Below, in pieces: positions 8,558 to 17,744 of a stretch of 64,000 bases of DNA. Where the stretch lies: the NCBI RefSeq assembly GCF_030623445.1, contig NZ_CP130613.1, positions 372,001-436,000 of the forward strand, written 5' to 3'. The notes under the pieces are model-generated. The model was not told the DNA's origin and did not search any database. It worked only from the letters and a program-made list of their open reading frames with translations. Position 1 is the first letter of the stretch. Each line of letters starts with the position of its first letter. Origin of the DNA: Pseudogemmatithrix spongiicola. Lineage in GTDB: Bacteria > Gemmatimonadota > Gemmatimonadetes > Gemmatimonadales > Gemmatimonadaceae. The position numbers were made by a program, and so were the translations under genes.

Positions 8558-8940
8558 CAGCGCCGCGGCCTCGGGATGGGCAGCATCACCAGCGTAAACA
8601 CGAAGCCCAGGAGGCCCAGCGAGAACGGCGCGAGCCCGCCGCCCGCCATGAAGGTGACGATGCCCATCAACGCCGCGGCCTCGCCGACGGCCCAGCCGCC
8701 GATGAGGTACAGCGAGCGCCGATCGGGCGGTGCAGACTCCAGTTTCGGGCGGATGACCACCGCGACCGCGATCGCGATCGCAAACAGCGCGCGGGCCAGC
8801 CAGCGGAGGATCTCGCCCTGCTCGCCGAGTTCGAGCGTCGGGGCCATGCCGACACGCGGTCCGAAGTAGCCGATGCCGGCGAACATGAACACGCCGGTCA
8901 TCAGCGCCACGCGGATGATGAAGAGATTGCGGGTCGGCAT
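8557..8940 (-). CDS. small integral membrane protein, 127 aa
   Basis: Four hydrophobic segments are visible (around VALMTGVFMFAGIGYF, WLARALFAIAIAVAVVI, YLIGGWAVGEAAALMGIVTF and FSLGLLGFVFTLVMLP), so it is a polytopic inner-membrane protein. I do not recognise the family with confidence. It begins 3 bp after the amidohydrolase stop and its own stop overlaps the ATG of the BtuF-like gene, so it is clearly part of this operon. A role as membrane partner of the BtuF-like protein would be speculation; it is too small to be an ABC permease. Confidence 0.75.
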   Translation of the reverse strand: MPTRNLFIIRVALMTGVFMFAGIGYFGPRVGMAPTLELGEQGEILRWLARALFAIAIAVAVVIRPKLESAPPDRRSLYLIGGWAVGEAAALMGIVTFMAGGGLAPFSLGLLGFVFTLVMLPIPRPRR

Positions 8941-8943
8941 CGT

Positions 8944-10611
8944 CTAGCGCCTCTCGTAGACGTTGCGGCCGCCCACCCACGTGGACAGCACCTGCGTGCC
9001 GAGGATGTCCGACGTCGGCACGCGCATGATGTCGCGGTCGAGCACGACGAAGTCCGCATGCTTGCCCGGCGTCAACGATCCCAGCTCGGCCTCCTGGAAG
9101 CCAGCGTAGGCGGCCCACAGCGTCATCGAGAGCAGCGCCTCCTCGCGCGTCATGCGCTGCTCGGGATACCAGCCGCCGGCCGGCCAGCCGTTGGCGTCCT
9201 GGCGCGCGACCGAGGCGTTGAAGGAGATCAGCGGGTTCACGTACTCGACCGGAAAGTCCGAGCCGTTGGGGATGACGACGTTCGTGTTGAGCAGCGAGCG
9301 CCAGGCATACGCGCCGCGCAGGCGGCCTTCACCCAGCCGGTTGCCGGCCCAGTACATGTCGCTGGTCTGGTGCGAGGCCTGCATCGAGGGAATCACGCCC
9401 AGCTGCGCGAAGCGCGGGATGTCGTCGGCGTGGAGGATCTGCGCGTGCTCGACGCGGAAGCGATGGTCGGCCGTCGGGCGTTCCTTGAGCGCGGCCTCGT
9501 AGGAATCCAGCACCAGGCGGTTGCCGCGGTCACCGATGGCGTGCGTGTTCACCTGGAACCCGGCGACGAGCGCGCGGCTGGCGACGTCCTTGATGTGCGC
9601 CGCCGGCGAGACGAGCAGCCCGCTCGTCGCCGCATCGCTGTAAGGCTCGAGCAACGCGGCGCCCCGCGAGCCCAGCGCGCCGTCCTGGTAGAGCTTGATG
9701 CTGCGCACCCACAGCATGCCGTTGTGGCCGCCCACCAGCGGACCACGGCGGAACCACGCGTCGATCGTCGGCTGGTGATCGGAGATCATCGCGTAGAGCC
9801 GGATGTTGAGATTGCCTTCGCGGCCCAGCTCTTCGTAGAGCTCCAGCGTGAGGCCCGACGCCCCCGCATCATGCACGCCGGTGAGTCCCCAGCGGTGCAT
9901 CTCGGCGATCGCGTCGGTGATCATCTCCTTCACCTGCGCGCGTGATGGCGCCGGGACGGCGCGCGCCACCAGGTTCTCGGCGTTATCGATCAGCACGCCC
10001 GTGGGATTGCCCTGCGCGTCCTTGATGATCTCGCCGCCGGCCGGGCTTTGCGTCGCGCGCGTGAGGTTGGCGGCGCGCATCGCCGCGGCGTTCGCGAGCA
10101 CGGCATGGCCGTCGACGCGCGTGAGCAGCACCGGATGGTCGGGGACGGCGCGCGAGAGCGCATCGTGCGTGGGCCAATTCGTGTTGCCCCAATCGTTCTG
10201 GTCCCAGCCACGCCCGAGGATCCACTGGCCTTTCGGCGTGTCCTTGGCGCGTTCGACCACGCGGGCGATCACCTCGTCGTAGGACTTCGTCTCGACGAGA
10301 TCCACGGCCTGGAGCTTGTCGCCAAGCCCGACCACGTGCGCATGCGCGTCCGTCATGCCGGGGATGACGGTGCGCCCGGCGAGGTCGATGCTGCGGGTGT
10401 TCGGGCCCGCGAGCGCGCGGGCGCCGGCCACGTCGCCGGTGAACACGACGCGTCCGCCACGGATGGCCATCGCCTGCACGATCGGCCGCGCGGCATCGGC
10501 GGTGTAGATGCGGCCGTTGAAGACCACGACATCGGCGGCCGACTGTGCGGCGGCGGCGAGCGGAGCGGCGGCGAAGGCAAGCGTCGCGACGAAAATGCGC
10601 AAGCGTGACAT
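8944..10611 (-). CDS. secreted YtcJ-type amidohydrolase (amidohydrolase family 3)
   Basis: About 555 aa from the ATG at 10611, chosen because it begins a clear signal peptide (MSRLRIFVATLAFAAAPLAA, cleavage after AAAQ). A longer in-frame start at 10677 would bury that signal. Family-3 marks are DAHAHVVGLG (metal His pair), RGWDQNDW, HAIGDRGNRLVLDSYE (later His ligand) and SDFPVE (catalytic Asp). These enzymes hydrolyse amide or N-acyl bonds in diverse small molecules and bind zinc or iron. The signal peptide places it outside the cytoplasm. It is first in the four-gene leftward unit and is divergent from the outer-membrane-protein gene. Confidence 0.88.
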   Translation of the reverse strand: MSRLRIFVATLAFAAAPLAAAAQSAADVVVFNGRIYTADAARPIVQAMAIRGGRVVFTGDVAGARALAGPNTRSIDLAGRTVIPGMTDAHAHVVGLGDKLQAVDLVETKSYDEVIARVVERAKDTPKGQWILGRGWDQNDWGNTNWPTHDALSRAVPDHPVLLTRVDGHAVLANAAAMRAANLTRATQSPAGGEIIKDAQGNPTGVLIDNAENLVARAVPAPSRAQVKEMITDAIAEMHRWGLTGVHDAGASGLTLELYEELGREGNLNIRLYAMISDHQPTIDAWFRRGPLVGGHNGMLWVRSIKLYQDGALGSRGAALLEPYSDAATSGLLVSPAAHIKDVASRALVAGFQVNTHAIGDRGNRLVLDSYEAALKERPTADHRFRVEHAQILHADDIPRFAQLGVIPSMQASHQTSDMYWAGNRLGEGRLRGAYAWRSLLNTNVVIPNGSDFPVEYVNPLISFNASVARQDANGWPAGGWYPEQRMTREEALLSMTLWAAYAGFQEAELGSLTPGKHADFVVLDRDIMRVPTSDILGTQVLSTWVGGRNVYERR

Positions 10612-10744
10612 GAAGAAACGGTCTCGAGTGAGGTCGATCACAAGGGGGAGTTGCCGCGCATCACGGGTGGAACGCACGCGTGACCACGGCGGTATGGTAC
10701 GCAGTCTCCTTCACGGCATCCCCCAACCATTGTCGGAGCTGAAA

Positions 10745-11449
10745 ATGTACCACAGGAACGCAGTACTGCTCAGTCTTGTCCTTACCATGACGATCCCGAT
10801 CGCGGCGCACGCGCAGCGGCGGTCACAGGATAGCACGCGGAGCGCCGAGTCCACAGCAGAAGCCGAGGCGCGGCTGGCACGAAAGGCGGCAGGGCTCACG
10901 GTCGGCCCGTGGGAACTGCGTGGCATCGAGCCGCCGAGCGGCGTCGATGTATCCACGATGCCGATGTTCTACGGCTTCGTGCGCCGCGGGCTCGATGTGC
11001 GGCTCGCGCTCGAGAACGGCATCGGCGTGTGGCGGCGCGAGCAGTCCACGCCGGCGACCGGCGGCCTCGGCGGCACGCCGGGTGAGACGGTGCAGAGCTG
11101 GGTCGTCGCCCAGACCACGGCGGTCCGGTTCTACCCGGCGACGGACGCGGGCGCGCGCTTCGAGCCCTGGGTGCTCGGTGGTGCGGGCCTCACGCTCGGC
11201 ATCGACGATCGCGAGACCACCGGCGGCGGCATCCTTGGCGGCAGCACTGGTGGCTCGGGTGTCGGCATCATCCCCGGCTTCTCGCTGCAGGGCGGCGTCG
11301 GCACGGAGTGGTGGTTCAGCCGCTCGCTCGCGCTCAATGTGGGTGCGCGGTATCAGTGGACGCGCTTCTTCGAGGACTTCGGTGGCGCGCGCACGTACCA
11401 AGGCCCGGCGTACGAAGCGGGGCTGACGTACAAGTTCCGCTATCGGTAG
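10745..11449 (+). CDS. outer-membrane beta-barrel protein, unknown role
   Basis: 234 aa from the ATG at 10745, with GGAG 6 nt upstream. The first residues (MYHRNAVLLSLVLTMTIPIA, cleavage near AHAQ) are a signal peptide. The mature part has alternating hydrophobic residues typical of small barrels, glycine-rich turns (GGGILGGSTGGSG) and a last strand ending in YEAGLTYKFRYR. This resembles OmpA/OprF-like 8-stranded barrels. No peptidoglycan-binding domain is attached. The amine oxidase gene follows 10 bp downstream, but a functional link is not obvious. Confidence 0.8.
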   Translation: MYHRNAVLLSLVLTMTIPIAAHAQRRSQDSTRSAESTAEAEARLARKAAGLTVGPWELRGIEPPSGVDVSTMPMFYGFVRRGLDVRLALENGIGVWRREQSTPATGGLGGTPGETVQSWVVAQTTAVRFYPATDAGARFEPWVLGGAGLTLGIDDRETTGGGILGGSTGGSGVGIIPGFSLQGGVGTEWWFSRSLALNVGARYQWTRFFEDFGGARTYQGPAYEAGLTYKFRYR

Positions 11450-11459
11450 CTTGGGCGGC

Positions 11460-12563
11460 GTGAGCCGCCCTCGGATCATCGTCATCGGGTTGGGCGCCGT
11501 CGGCAGTGCGGCGGCGCTGCATCTGGTTCGCGCGGGCGCCACGGTCATCGGGTTTGACCGCTGGCGCCCGCCGCATCCGCATGGTTCCACCCACGGTGAA
11601 TCACGCATCACGCGGGCGACGGCGTGGGAAGGCGCGCGCTACGTGCCGCTCGTGGCGCGGGCGCAGCGGCTCTGGGCCGACTTCGCTGGCGAAACGGGCC
11701 GTCGGTACTTCACCCCGAGCGGCGGTCTGTTCGTCGGCCGGCCCGATGACTACCACCTCGCGGGTTCGCTGACGTCAGCGCGAGAGCGGCACCTGCCCCA
11801 TGAGTGGCTGACATCGCGCGAGATTGCGCGGCGCTGGCCGTGGCTTGAGGTATCCGCAGAGGCGGAAGGATTCTGGGACCCCGGCGCCGGCGTCCTCGCG
11901 CCGGAGCGCATCGTCGAGGATCAGCTCGCCATGGCGGAATCGCGCGGCGCGACGCTGCACTACGACACCGTGGTGCACGGCATCGCGCCCACAGGCAGCG
12001 GTGTGCGCGCGGAGACGTCGCGCGGCGCGCACGAGGCGGATGCCATCGTGCTCTGTGCCGGCGGCTGGACCAACGGGCTTGAGGGCTGGACCGGACCCGC
12101 GCTCCAGGTCGAGCGCGTCACGCAGCATTGGTTCACCGAGGCTGCCTCGCGGGCCGATGCGCCGGTGCTGCTGCTCGGCGACGGCCACGGTCACGCGACC
12201 GCCGTGTTTCCCGCGCAGCACGGATTCATCAAGGTCGCAGGCCACGGTTCGGGACGCATCGGTCCGCTCGACGCCCTCAATCGCCAAGTGCACACGGACG
12301 ACATCGCTGGCGCCGAGAGCATCCTGCGCACGTACTTGCCACGGCACGCCGGCGCGGTCGCCCGCAGCGTGACTTGCTTCTACACGTGCACGACCAGCGG
12401 ACACTTCATCATCGACCGCATGCCGAATGCGCCGCAGATGGTGTTCGCCAGCGCCTGCAACGGATTCGGCTTCAAGTTCTCCGTGGCGGTCGGCGAGGCC
12501 CTGGCGGCGCTTGCCCTCGGCAAGACGCCGCCCGTGGACGTCCGCTCGTGGGGTATCGGCTAG
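11460..12563 (+). CDS. FAD-dependent sarcosine / N-methyl-tryptophan oxidase-like amine oxidase
   Basis: About 367 aa from GTG at 11460; a TTG at 11451 is an alternative start. The N-terminus holds a Rossmann FAD motif (GLGAVGSAAALHL), then the family-typical segment HGSTHGESRITR. Near the C-terminus, CFYTCTTSGHFIIDRMP includes the Cys/Tyr region that carries covalent FAD in monomeric sarcosine oxidase and MTOX, and the tail CNGFGFKFSVAVGEALA matches the family. These enzymes oxidatively demethylate secondary N-methyl amino acids, giving formaldehyde and peroxide. It is cytoplasmic, with no signal. Its stop overlaps the stop of the convergent M61 gene by 4 bp through a shared CTAG. Confidence 0.87.
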   Translation: MSRPRIIVIGLGAVGSAAALHLVRAGATVIGFDRWRPPHPHGSTHGESRITRATAWEGARYVPLVARAQRLWADFAGETGRRYFTPSGGLFVGRPDDYHLAGSLTSARERHLPHEWLTSREIARRWPWLEVSAEAEGFWDPGAGVLAPERIVEDQLAMAESRGATLHYDTVVHGIAPTGSGVRAETSRGAHEADAIVLCAGGWTNGLEGWTGPALQVERVTQHWFTEAASRADAPVLLLGDGHGHATAVFPAQHGFIKVAGHGSGRIGPLDALNRQVHTDDIAGAESILRTYLPRHAGAVARSVTCFYTCTTSGHFIIDRMPNAPQMVFASACNGFGFKFSVAVGEALAALALGKTPPVDVRSWGIG

Positions 12564-14422
12564 CGCTGACGGCTGCCGAGCCAGGCGCGGCGAAACGCCA
12601 ATTGCTCGGCCGTCGGCTTGCGACCGGCATCCTCGTACGGCACGACCTCCAGGCGCGGATTTCCGCGCAGGCGCATCGTCCCCGACATCTCGCCCGCGCG
12701 TGACTGCCACGTGACGCGCAGCTGCGTGCCCGGCTGCTTTCCGGAAAGGACGCGCGCCACATCTTCGGTCGTGGCGATCGCGGTGCTATCCAGCGTGAGG
12801 ATGCGGTCGCCGGCCGCGAGGCCGACCTCGTACATCGGGGAGCCGTAGGTCGTCGGTCCGGCGACCACGACTTCGCCTTCGAAGGCCGAGAGCCGCGTGT
12901 CGCCGATCCAGGCTTCCTGCGACGCGGCCGGTCGGAGCAGGAATCCGGCACGCGCGAGCAGCGACGCGTATGGCGGGAGCTCGCTGCCGTAGATGTAGTC
13001 GCGGAAGAAGTCGCGTGCGAAGACGGAGTCGCGCGCGACCTCGGCCACGGCCATCTGCACGTCGGCGACCGTGTAGCCCCGCGCCGGCGCATAGCCCGCT
13101 GTCTGCGCCCCGAAGCGTCGCCACATCAGCTGCATCACTTCGTCGAGCGTATGCCCGCGGGCGCGCAGCGTGAGGTCCAGCGCCAGCCCGATGCCTTCGC
13201 CGTACGTGTAGTACGAGATGAACATGTTGGCGCGGTTGTTCGGGTCGATGCTCGTTGCCGCGTCCACGAAGGGCGCCTGCTGGCTCATCCCCACGGGGCC
13301 GAAGTAGCGGCGGCCGGGGTGCGTGGTGAGGGTGTTGATGGCGCCGGAGATCTGCCGCGCATACTGCGCGGTGTTCGTGATGCCGGCGCGATGGATGACC
13401 AGCGGTCCGTAGTAGTTCGTGAAGCCCTCGGCGAACCAGAGCTCGCTGCTCATGTTCGCGTCGGAGAAATCGAAGGGCTCCAGCGAGGCGGGCCGGATGC
13501 GCTCGACGTTCCACGCATGGAAGAACTCGTGCGAGACGGTGCCGAGCAGCTGCGCGCTGGACTGCGCGAGCGAGCCGGAGGATGTGAGCGACGTCGAGTT
13601 GCGGTGCTCCATGCCGTCGCCGGCGCAGTTGGGTCGGTAGCAGGCGACGAACGTGTACGTGCCGAAGTCGAAGCGCGGGAACTCACCGAACACGGCGGCC
13701 ATCTCGTTCACGACGCGCTTCGTGAGGTCGGTGAAGCGCGTGGCCTCATCCTGCGTGCCGAGGTGGTTGAGGGCGAGTCGCACCGTCTGGCGCGACTCGG
13801 CCGGGCCCACCTGCCACTCCCGGATGTCGAGCGCGCCGAGGTGCGTCGGCGAGTCCATGAAGTACTGCAGGTGCGGCGCGCGGAAGACGCGCGGGTCGTC
13901 GGTGGGCTGCAGCTGCGTGGCGATGCGCCAGGTGGAGTCCGGCGCGACGAACGTGGCGTAGACGGGGCGCTCGGCCAGGGCGGGGGCATAGGCGAACGTC
14001 GCCGGGATGTTCAGGTGCGCGCGCGTGCGGTCCACGCCGGCGTAGGTGCCGTCGGCGCGGTCGGCGAACAGCGTGTAGGCGAAGCGCACGGTGCCGCGGT
14101 GGCCGCTGACGCGCCACACGTTGGGGCGCACGCGTTCGACGGCGAGCGGACGCCCGTCGGCGTCGGAGGCGCGCACGCCGTAGACGTTCTTGGCGAAGTC
14201 GTGCGCGGCATAGCGGCCGGGTGAGCTGCGCGCCATGCGCACCTCGAGCGGACCGGTGGGCACGTCGCGGAAGGTCACGGCGACCTCCGCTTCGCGGTGC
14301 ACCGCGTTGGGGAACGCGATGTACGCGAGCGTGGCGTTGTGGGGCACGTCGAGGGGGCGCTGGGCGGCCAGCGGCGCGGCGGCGACGAGGAGGGCGAGGA
14401 CGGGCGTCGGGAGCGATCGCAT
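12560..14422 (-). CDS. secreted M61-family glycyl aminopeptidase-like protease with PDZ domain
   Basis: About 620 aa from the ATG at 14422, which starts a signal peptide (MRSLPTPVLALLVAAAPLAA). The order is M61 N-terminal beta domain, then the catalytic HEFFHAWNVERIRP with the downstream zinc Glu in ELWFAEGFTNYY, then a PDZ-like domain near the end (YEVGLAAGDRILTLDSTAI). M61 enzymes release N-terminal Gly or Ala from peptides in the periplasm or outside. A second M61 gene lies at about 15.9 kb and differs in sequence, so the two are paralogs rather than a recent duplication. The stop codon overlaps the convergent oxidase gene by 4 bp, leaving no room for a separate terminator. Confidence 0.92.
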   Translation of the reverse strand: MRSLPTPVLALLVAAAPLAAQRPLDVPHNATLAYIAFPNAVHREAEVAVTFRDVPTGPLEVRMARSSPGRYAAHDFAKNVYGVRASDADGRPLAVERVRPNVWRVSGHRGTVRFAYTLFADRADGTYAGVDRTRAHLNIPATFAYAPALAERPVYATFVAPDSTWRIATQLQPTDDPRVFRAPHLQYFMDSPTHLGALDIREWQVGPAESRQTVRLALNHLGTQDEATRFTDLTKRVVNEMAAVFGEFPRFDFGTYTFVACYRPNCAGDGMEHRNSTSLTSSGSLAQSSAQLLGTVSHEFFHAWNVERIRPASLEPFDFSDANMSSELWFAEGFTNYYGPLVIHRAGITNTAQYARQISGAINTLTTHPGRRYFGPVGMSQQAPFVDAATSIDPNNRANMFISYYTYGEGIGLALDLTLRARGHTLDEVMQLMWRRFGAQTAGYAPARGYTVADVQMAVAEVARDSVFARDFFRDYIYGSELPPYASLLARAGFLLRPAASQEAWIGDTRLSAFEGEVVVAGPTTYGSPMYEVGLAAGDRILTLDSTAIATTEDVARVLSGKQPGTQLRVTWQSRAGEMSGTMRLRGNPRLEVVPYEDAGRKPTAEQLAFRRAWLGSRQR

Positions 14423-14492
14423 CGGATTCCGGGACAAGGTCGTGACGCCTTGAAGATTGCGCGGCACGTGGCGAAATCGCGAATCTCCGCCC

Positions 14493-15329
14493 ATGCGACT
14501 GCTTCGCGCCCTGCCCCTGCTGCTCACCGGCTGCATCGCCGCCGATGTACAGGTGATCGCCCATCGTGGGGCTTCATGGGACGCCCCTGAGCACACCGCC
14601 GCCGCGTGGGACCTGGCGCTCGCGCAGGGCGCGGATTGGATCGAGCAGGACCTCCAGATGACCCGCGACGGCCAGCTCGTGGTCCTGCATGACGATTCGC
14701 TGGATCGCACCGCGCGGGGCCCCGCCGCCGACTGCACCGGCTTGGTGCGCGAGAAGACGCGCGCCCAGCTTGCCAACTGCGAGGTGGGGAGTTGGTTCAA
14801 CGCCGAGTATCCCGATCGGGCGCAGGCCTCGTACGTGGGCGCGCGCATCGCGACGCTCGACGAGGTGCTCACGCGCTACGCCGGGCGGGCGCGGTTCTAC
14901 ATCGAGACCAAGCGCCCGGAAGACGCGCCTGGCATGGAGGACTCGCTCCTCGCGGTCCTGCGGCGGCATGGCCTCGTCGGGCGTGGCGCGCAGGAGGGGC
15001 GCGTGCTCGTGCAATCGTTCAGTCCGGCGAGCCTGCGGCGCTTGCACGCCCTCGAGCCGCGGCTGCAGCTGGTGCAGCTCTGGGATGATGACATCGCGCC
15101 GGATCGTCTCGAGGCGCTGCTCGATTCGGTGCGCGCGTATGCGGTGGGGTTCGGGCCGGCGCGGCGCCTGGTCTCCCAGCGGCTCGTCGATGCCGCACAT
15201 GCACGAGGGCTCGACGTCCATCCGTATACGGTGAACGCCGAGCCCGTGATGGCTTTCCTGTTTGATCTGGGGGTGGACGGCATGTTCACCGACCGCCCCG
15301 CGGCCCTGCGCGCGATGCTTCGCCGCTGA
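14493..15329 (+). CDS. glycerophosphodiester phosphodiesterase, lipoprotein
   Basis: About 278 aa from ATG 14493. The start MRLLRALPLLLTGC gives a short lipobox (LTGC), so the enzyme is probably lipid-anchored outside the cytoplasm. GDPD motifs are clear: AHRGASWDAPEHT (catalytic His, metal Glu), DWIEQDLQMTRDGQLVVLHD (metal ligands and second catalytic His), YIETKRP and the C-terminal TVNAEPVMAFLFDLGVDGMFTDRP. GDPD enzymes split glycerophosphodiesters into sn-glycerol-3-phosphate and an alcohol, recovering carbon and phosphate from phospholipid breakdown. A longer start at 14457 would hide the lipobox. It converges with the following gene with abutting stop codons and no gap. Confidence 0.9.
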   Translation: MRLLRALPLLLTGCIAADVQVIAHRGASWDAPEHTAAAWDLALAQGADWIEQDLQMTRDGQLVVLHDDSLDRTARGPAADCTGLVREKTRAQLANCEVGSWFNAEYPDRAQASYVGARIATLDEVLTRYAGRARFYIETKRPEDAPGMEDSLLAVLRRHGLVGRGAQEGRVLVQSFSPASLRRLHALEPRLQLVQLWDDDIAPDRLEALLDSVRAYAVGFGPARRLVSQRLVDAAHARGLDVHPYTVNAEPVMAFLFDLGVDGMFTDRPAALRAMLRR

Positions 15330-15839
15330 CTATTCGCCTTGCCCGACCGGCTTGGCCTCGCGGATCATCGCGATCGCCGAGGTGTTGACCGCGATGTCGC
15401 CGATCTCGGCGTTGTCGGCCGTGAACACCGCGCGGGCGATGCCCACGAACTTGCCGCAGTGGTGCAAGTAGTCGCTCATGCGCTGCATCGGCGCGACGTA
15501 CATCACGCCGCGCAGCGACTTGCCGCCGATCAGGTACACCTCGACTTCGCGTTCGCCGGCGCCGGCACCCGCCTGGCCCACCACGATGACGTTGCCGTCG
15601 GGCGCCGAGACCATGACGACGAGATCGGTCTGGACGATGAGGTGGCCGGGGGCTTCCTGCAGCTTCGGCCGTCGGGCATCGACCATGTTCATGTAGCCGC
15701 CCTTGCGGTTCCCGAGGAACGCAACGAGGGACATGTCTTCGGCGATGTAGATCGAGCCCTCGAGCAGGGACGCATCGCGCATCACCACATGGATGCGCTT
15801 GCTCTCTTGGGTGCGGACGCGGGCGGTCGGGGCAGTCAT
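15330..15839 (-). CDS. conserved hypothetical protein, 169 aa
   Basis: No named family is recognised. The protein looks like two related small beta-sheet halves: RIHVVMRDASLLEGSIYI in the first and REVEVYLIGGKSLRGVMYV in the second share the pattern of beta strand, two polar residues, L-x-G and beta strand. Each half ends with a similar V-x-V or I-A-V-N-T-S-A-I-A-M-I strand, suggesting an internal duplication of a barrel-like domain. There is no signal peptide. Its stop abuts that of the convergent phosphodiesterase gene. Its upstream side faces the second M61 gene across about 95 bp. Function is unknown. Confidence 0.7.
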   Translation of the reverse strand: MTAPTARVRTQESKRIHVVMRDASLLEGSIYIAEDMSLVAFLGNRKGGYMNMVDARRPKLQEAPGHLIVQTDLVVMVSAPDGNVIVVGQAGAGAGEREVEVYLIGGKSLRGVMYVAPMQRMSDYLHHCGKFVGIARAVFTADNAEIGDIAVNTSAIAMIREAKPVGQGE

Positions 15840-15934
15840 GGCGGGTAAGGTGGGGTTCCATGGAGAGACGAACCACCCCCCAAAAACGGCACGGCCCCTT
15901 GCCAGCGGGGGGAGGGAGCCCCGAGCCTTCGGCG

Positions 15935-17728
15935 ATGAGAATCCTCCTGTTGGCGTTGTTCGCCGCTGCGCCGCTCGCCGCCCAGGGGCGCCCGCCGCGC
16001 TCGGTGCCGCTCCGGGACCTCGGGATCGAGATCCACGCCGGCCGGGCGCAACTCAGCGAGGCACGCGTCGACATTACGCTGCGCGTGCAGGTCGACTCCG
16101 CGGGTCCCGTGCTGCTCTCGATGGCGGCGTGGACGCCGGGCTCGTACGACATCGCGAACTACGCCCGCGCCGTCTCGGGCTTCGCGGCCAGCGACGGGCG
16201 TCAGCCGCTGCGCTGGGACAAGCTGGACCCCGACACCTGGCGCATTCACGCGACGCGTGCCAGCACCGTCGAGGTCGCGTACTCGGTGCGCACGGATGCA
16301 CTCGACGTCGCGGGCAGCTGGAGCGATCGCGACTTCGCCTTCCTGAACGGCACGAACATCCTGCTGTACCCGGAGGGACGGCTCGACACTCCCGCGAGCC
16401 TCAGCGTCCGCACGGAAGCCGAGTGGCGCGTGGCGACGGGCATGGCGCCCGGAGACTCCGCGCATCGCTTCCGCGCCAGCGACGTGCACGACTTGCTCGA
16501 CCATCCGATCTTCGTCGGTCGCTTCGATTTCGATAGCGCACGTGTCGCCGATCGCTGGATGCGGCTCGCGACGTGGCCCGTGGGCAGCGTGAGCGGCCCG
16601 CGCCGCGCGGCGCTCTGGGATGCCCTCACGCGCAGCGTCGAGCCGCTGGCCGCGGTGTTCGGCGAGGTGCCGTGGCGCAGCTACACCGTGCTGCAGGTGG
16701 CGCACCCGGACGTCGGCGGCATGGCGGCACTCGAGCACGCCGAGAGCGAGCTCGCGCTGGTCGGGACGCCGTTCCTCGACGAACCGTTCGTCGCGAGCAT
16801 CCACGCGCACGAGATCGCGCACGCCTGGAACGTGAAGCGCCTGCGCCCGGCGGACATGTGGCCCTACCGCTACGACGTCGCGCAGCCGACGCCGTGGCTC
16901 TGGATCAGCGAGGGCGTCACCGACTACTACGCCGACCTCGCGCTCGTGCGCAGCGGGCTGATCGACGAGGTGCAGTTCCTCGAGACGACGCTCGGCAAGA
17001 TCGCCAGCGTCGAGGACCGCCCAGCCACGGCGCTCGAAGACGCGTCGTTCCAGACTTGGCTCGGCATGCGCGACGGTACCGGCGATCTCTACTACGACAA
17101 AGGCTCGCTGGCCGGCCTCGCGCTCGACATCCTCATCCGCGATGCCTCGGACAACCGCAGCTCGCTCGACGCCATCATGCGCGAGCTGTATGCGCGTACC
17201 TACAAGTCCGGTCGCGGCTTCACACACGATGACGTGTGGAACGCCGTCGCCCGCGCCTCGCGTGGCAAGGCCTGGGGCGACTTCGAACGGCGCTACATCG
17301 ACGGTCGAGACGCGTATCCGTGGGCGGAATGGCTCCGCCTCGGCGGCTGGCGGCTCGTCGACGAGAAGGTGACGGAACCGCGGCTCGGCGTGTTGCTGCG
17401 CAGCCACCCCGACGGCGTGATGGTCACAGGACTCGACCCCGACGGCATGGCCGCGAAGGCCGGCGTCGAACTCGGCGATGTGCTGGTGCAGATCGGCGGC
17501 TTCGCCACGACGGATGCGGAGTTCGGCCGCAAGTGGCGCGCGGTGTGGGGCGCGCGTCCCGGCGCGGAGCTCCCGGTGGTCGCGCTGCGCGGCGAGGCGC
17601 GCGTGCCCCTCACGGCGCGCGTGGAGCTCGATACGCGCAGCGAGCGGCGTATCGAACCGGATCCGAACGCAAACTCGCGCGCGCGGCGCATCCGTACCGG
17701 GATCCTGCAGGGCATTCCGCGGCCCTGA
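15935..17728 (+). CDS. secreted M61-family glycyl aminopeptidase-like protease with PDZ domain (second copy)
   Basis: About 597 aa from ATG 15935, chosen because MRILLLALFAAAPLAAQ is a signal peptide; in-frame sequence upstream is low-complexity and unlike a protein. The catalytic zinc motif HEIAHAWNVKRLRP and the downstream Glu in WISEGVTDYYADL define M61. A PDZ-like domain sits near the C-terminus (VTGLDPDGMAAKAGVELGDVLVQIGG). The predicted role is removal of N-terminal Gly/Ala from exported peptides. The last codons and stop form one arm of a 10-bp perfect hairpin whose other arm contains the stop of the convergent M24 gene. Confidence 0.92.
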   Translation: MRILLLALFAAAPLAAQGRPPRSVPLRDLGIEIHAGRAQLSEARVDITLRVQVDSAGPVLLSMAAWTPGSYDIANYARAVSGFAASDGRQPLRWDKLDPDTWRIHATRASTVEVAYSVRTDALDVAGSWSDRDFAFLNGTNILLYPEGRLDTPASLSVRTEAEWRVATGMAPGDSAHRFRASDVHDLLDHPIFVGRFDFDSARVADRWMRLATWPVGSVSGPRRAALWDALTRSVEPLAAVFGEVPWRSYTVLQVAHPDVGGMAALEHAESELALVGTPFLDEPFVASIHAHEIAHAWNVKRLRPADMWPYRYDVAQPTPWLWISEGVTDYYADLALVRSGLIDEVQFLETTLGKIASVEDRPATALEDASFQTWLGMRDGTGDLYYDKGSLAGLALDILIRDASDNRSSLDAIMRELYARTYKSGRGFTHDDVWNAVARASRGKAWGDFERRYIDGRDAYPWAEWLRLGGWRLVDEKVTEPRLGVLLRSHPDGVMVTGLDPDGMAAKAGVELGDVLVQIGGFATTDAEFGRKWRAVWGARPGAELPVVALRGEARVPLTARVELDTRSERRIEPDPNANSRARRIRTGILQGIPRP

Positions 17729-17744
17729 GCCGTCGGCTCAGGGC
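17722..17744. terminator. 10-bp perfect hairpin spanning two convergent stop codons
   Basis: GCCCTGAGCC (17722-17731), loop GTC, GGCTCAGGGC (17735-17744). The plus-strand TGA (17726-17728) pairs with the minus-strand stop (17738-17740), so one palindrome ends both genes. There is no T-tract on either side, so factor-independent termination is uncertain. It would form identically in both transcripts. Confidence 0.6.

Noticed and set aside
15840-15934. In-frame extension of the second M61 gene to 15860
   Set aside because: The added residues are low-complexity and would hide the clear signal peptide starting at 15935.
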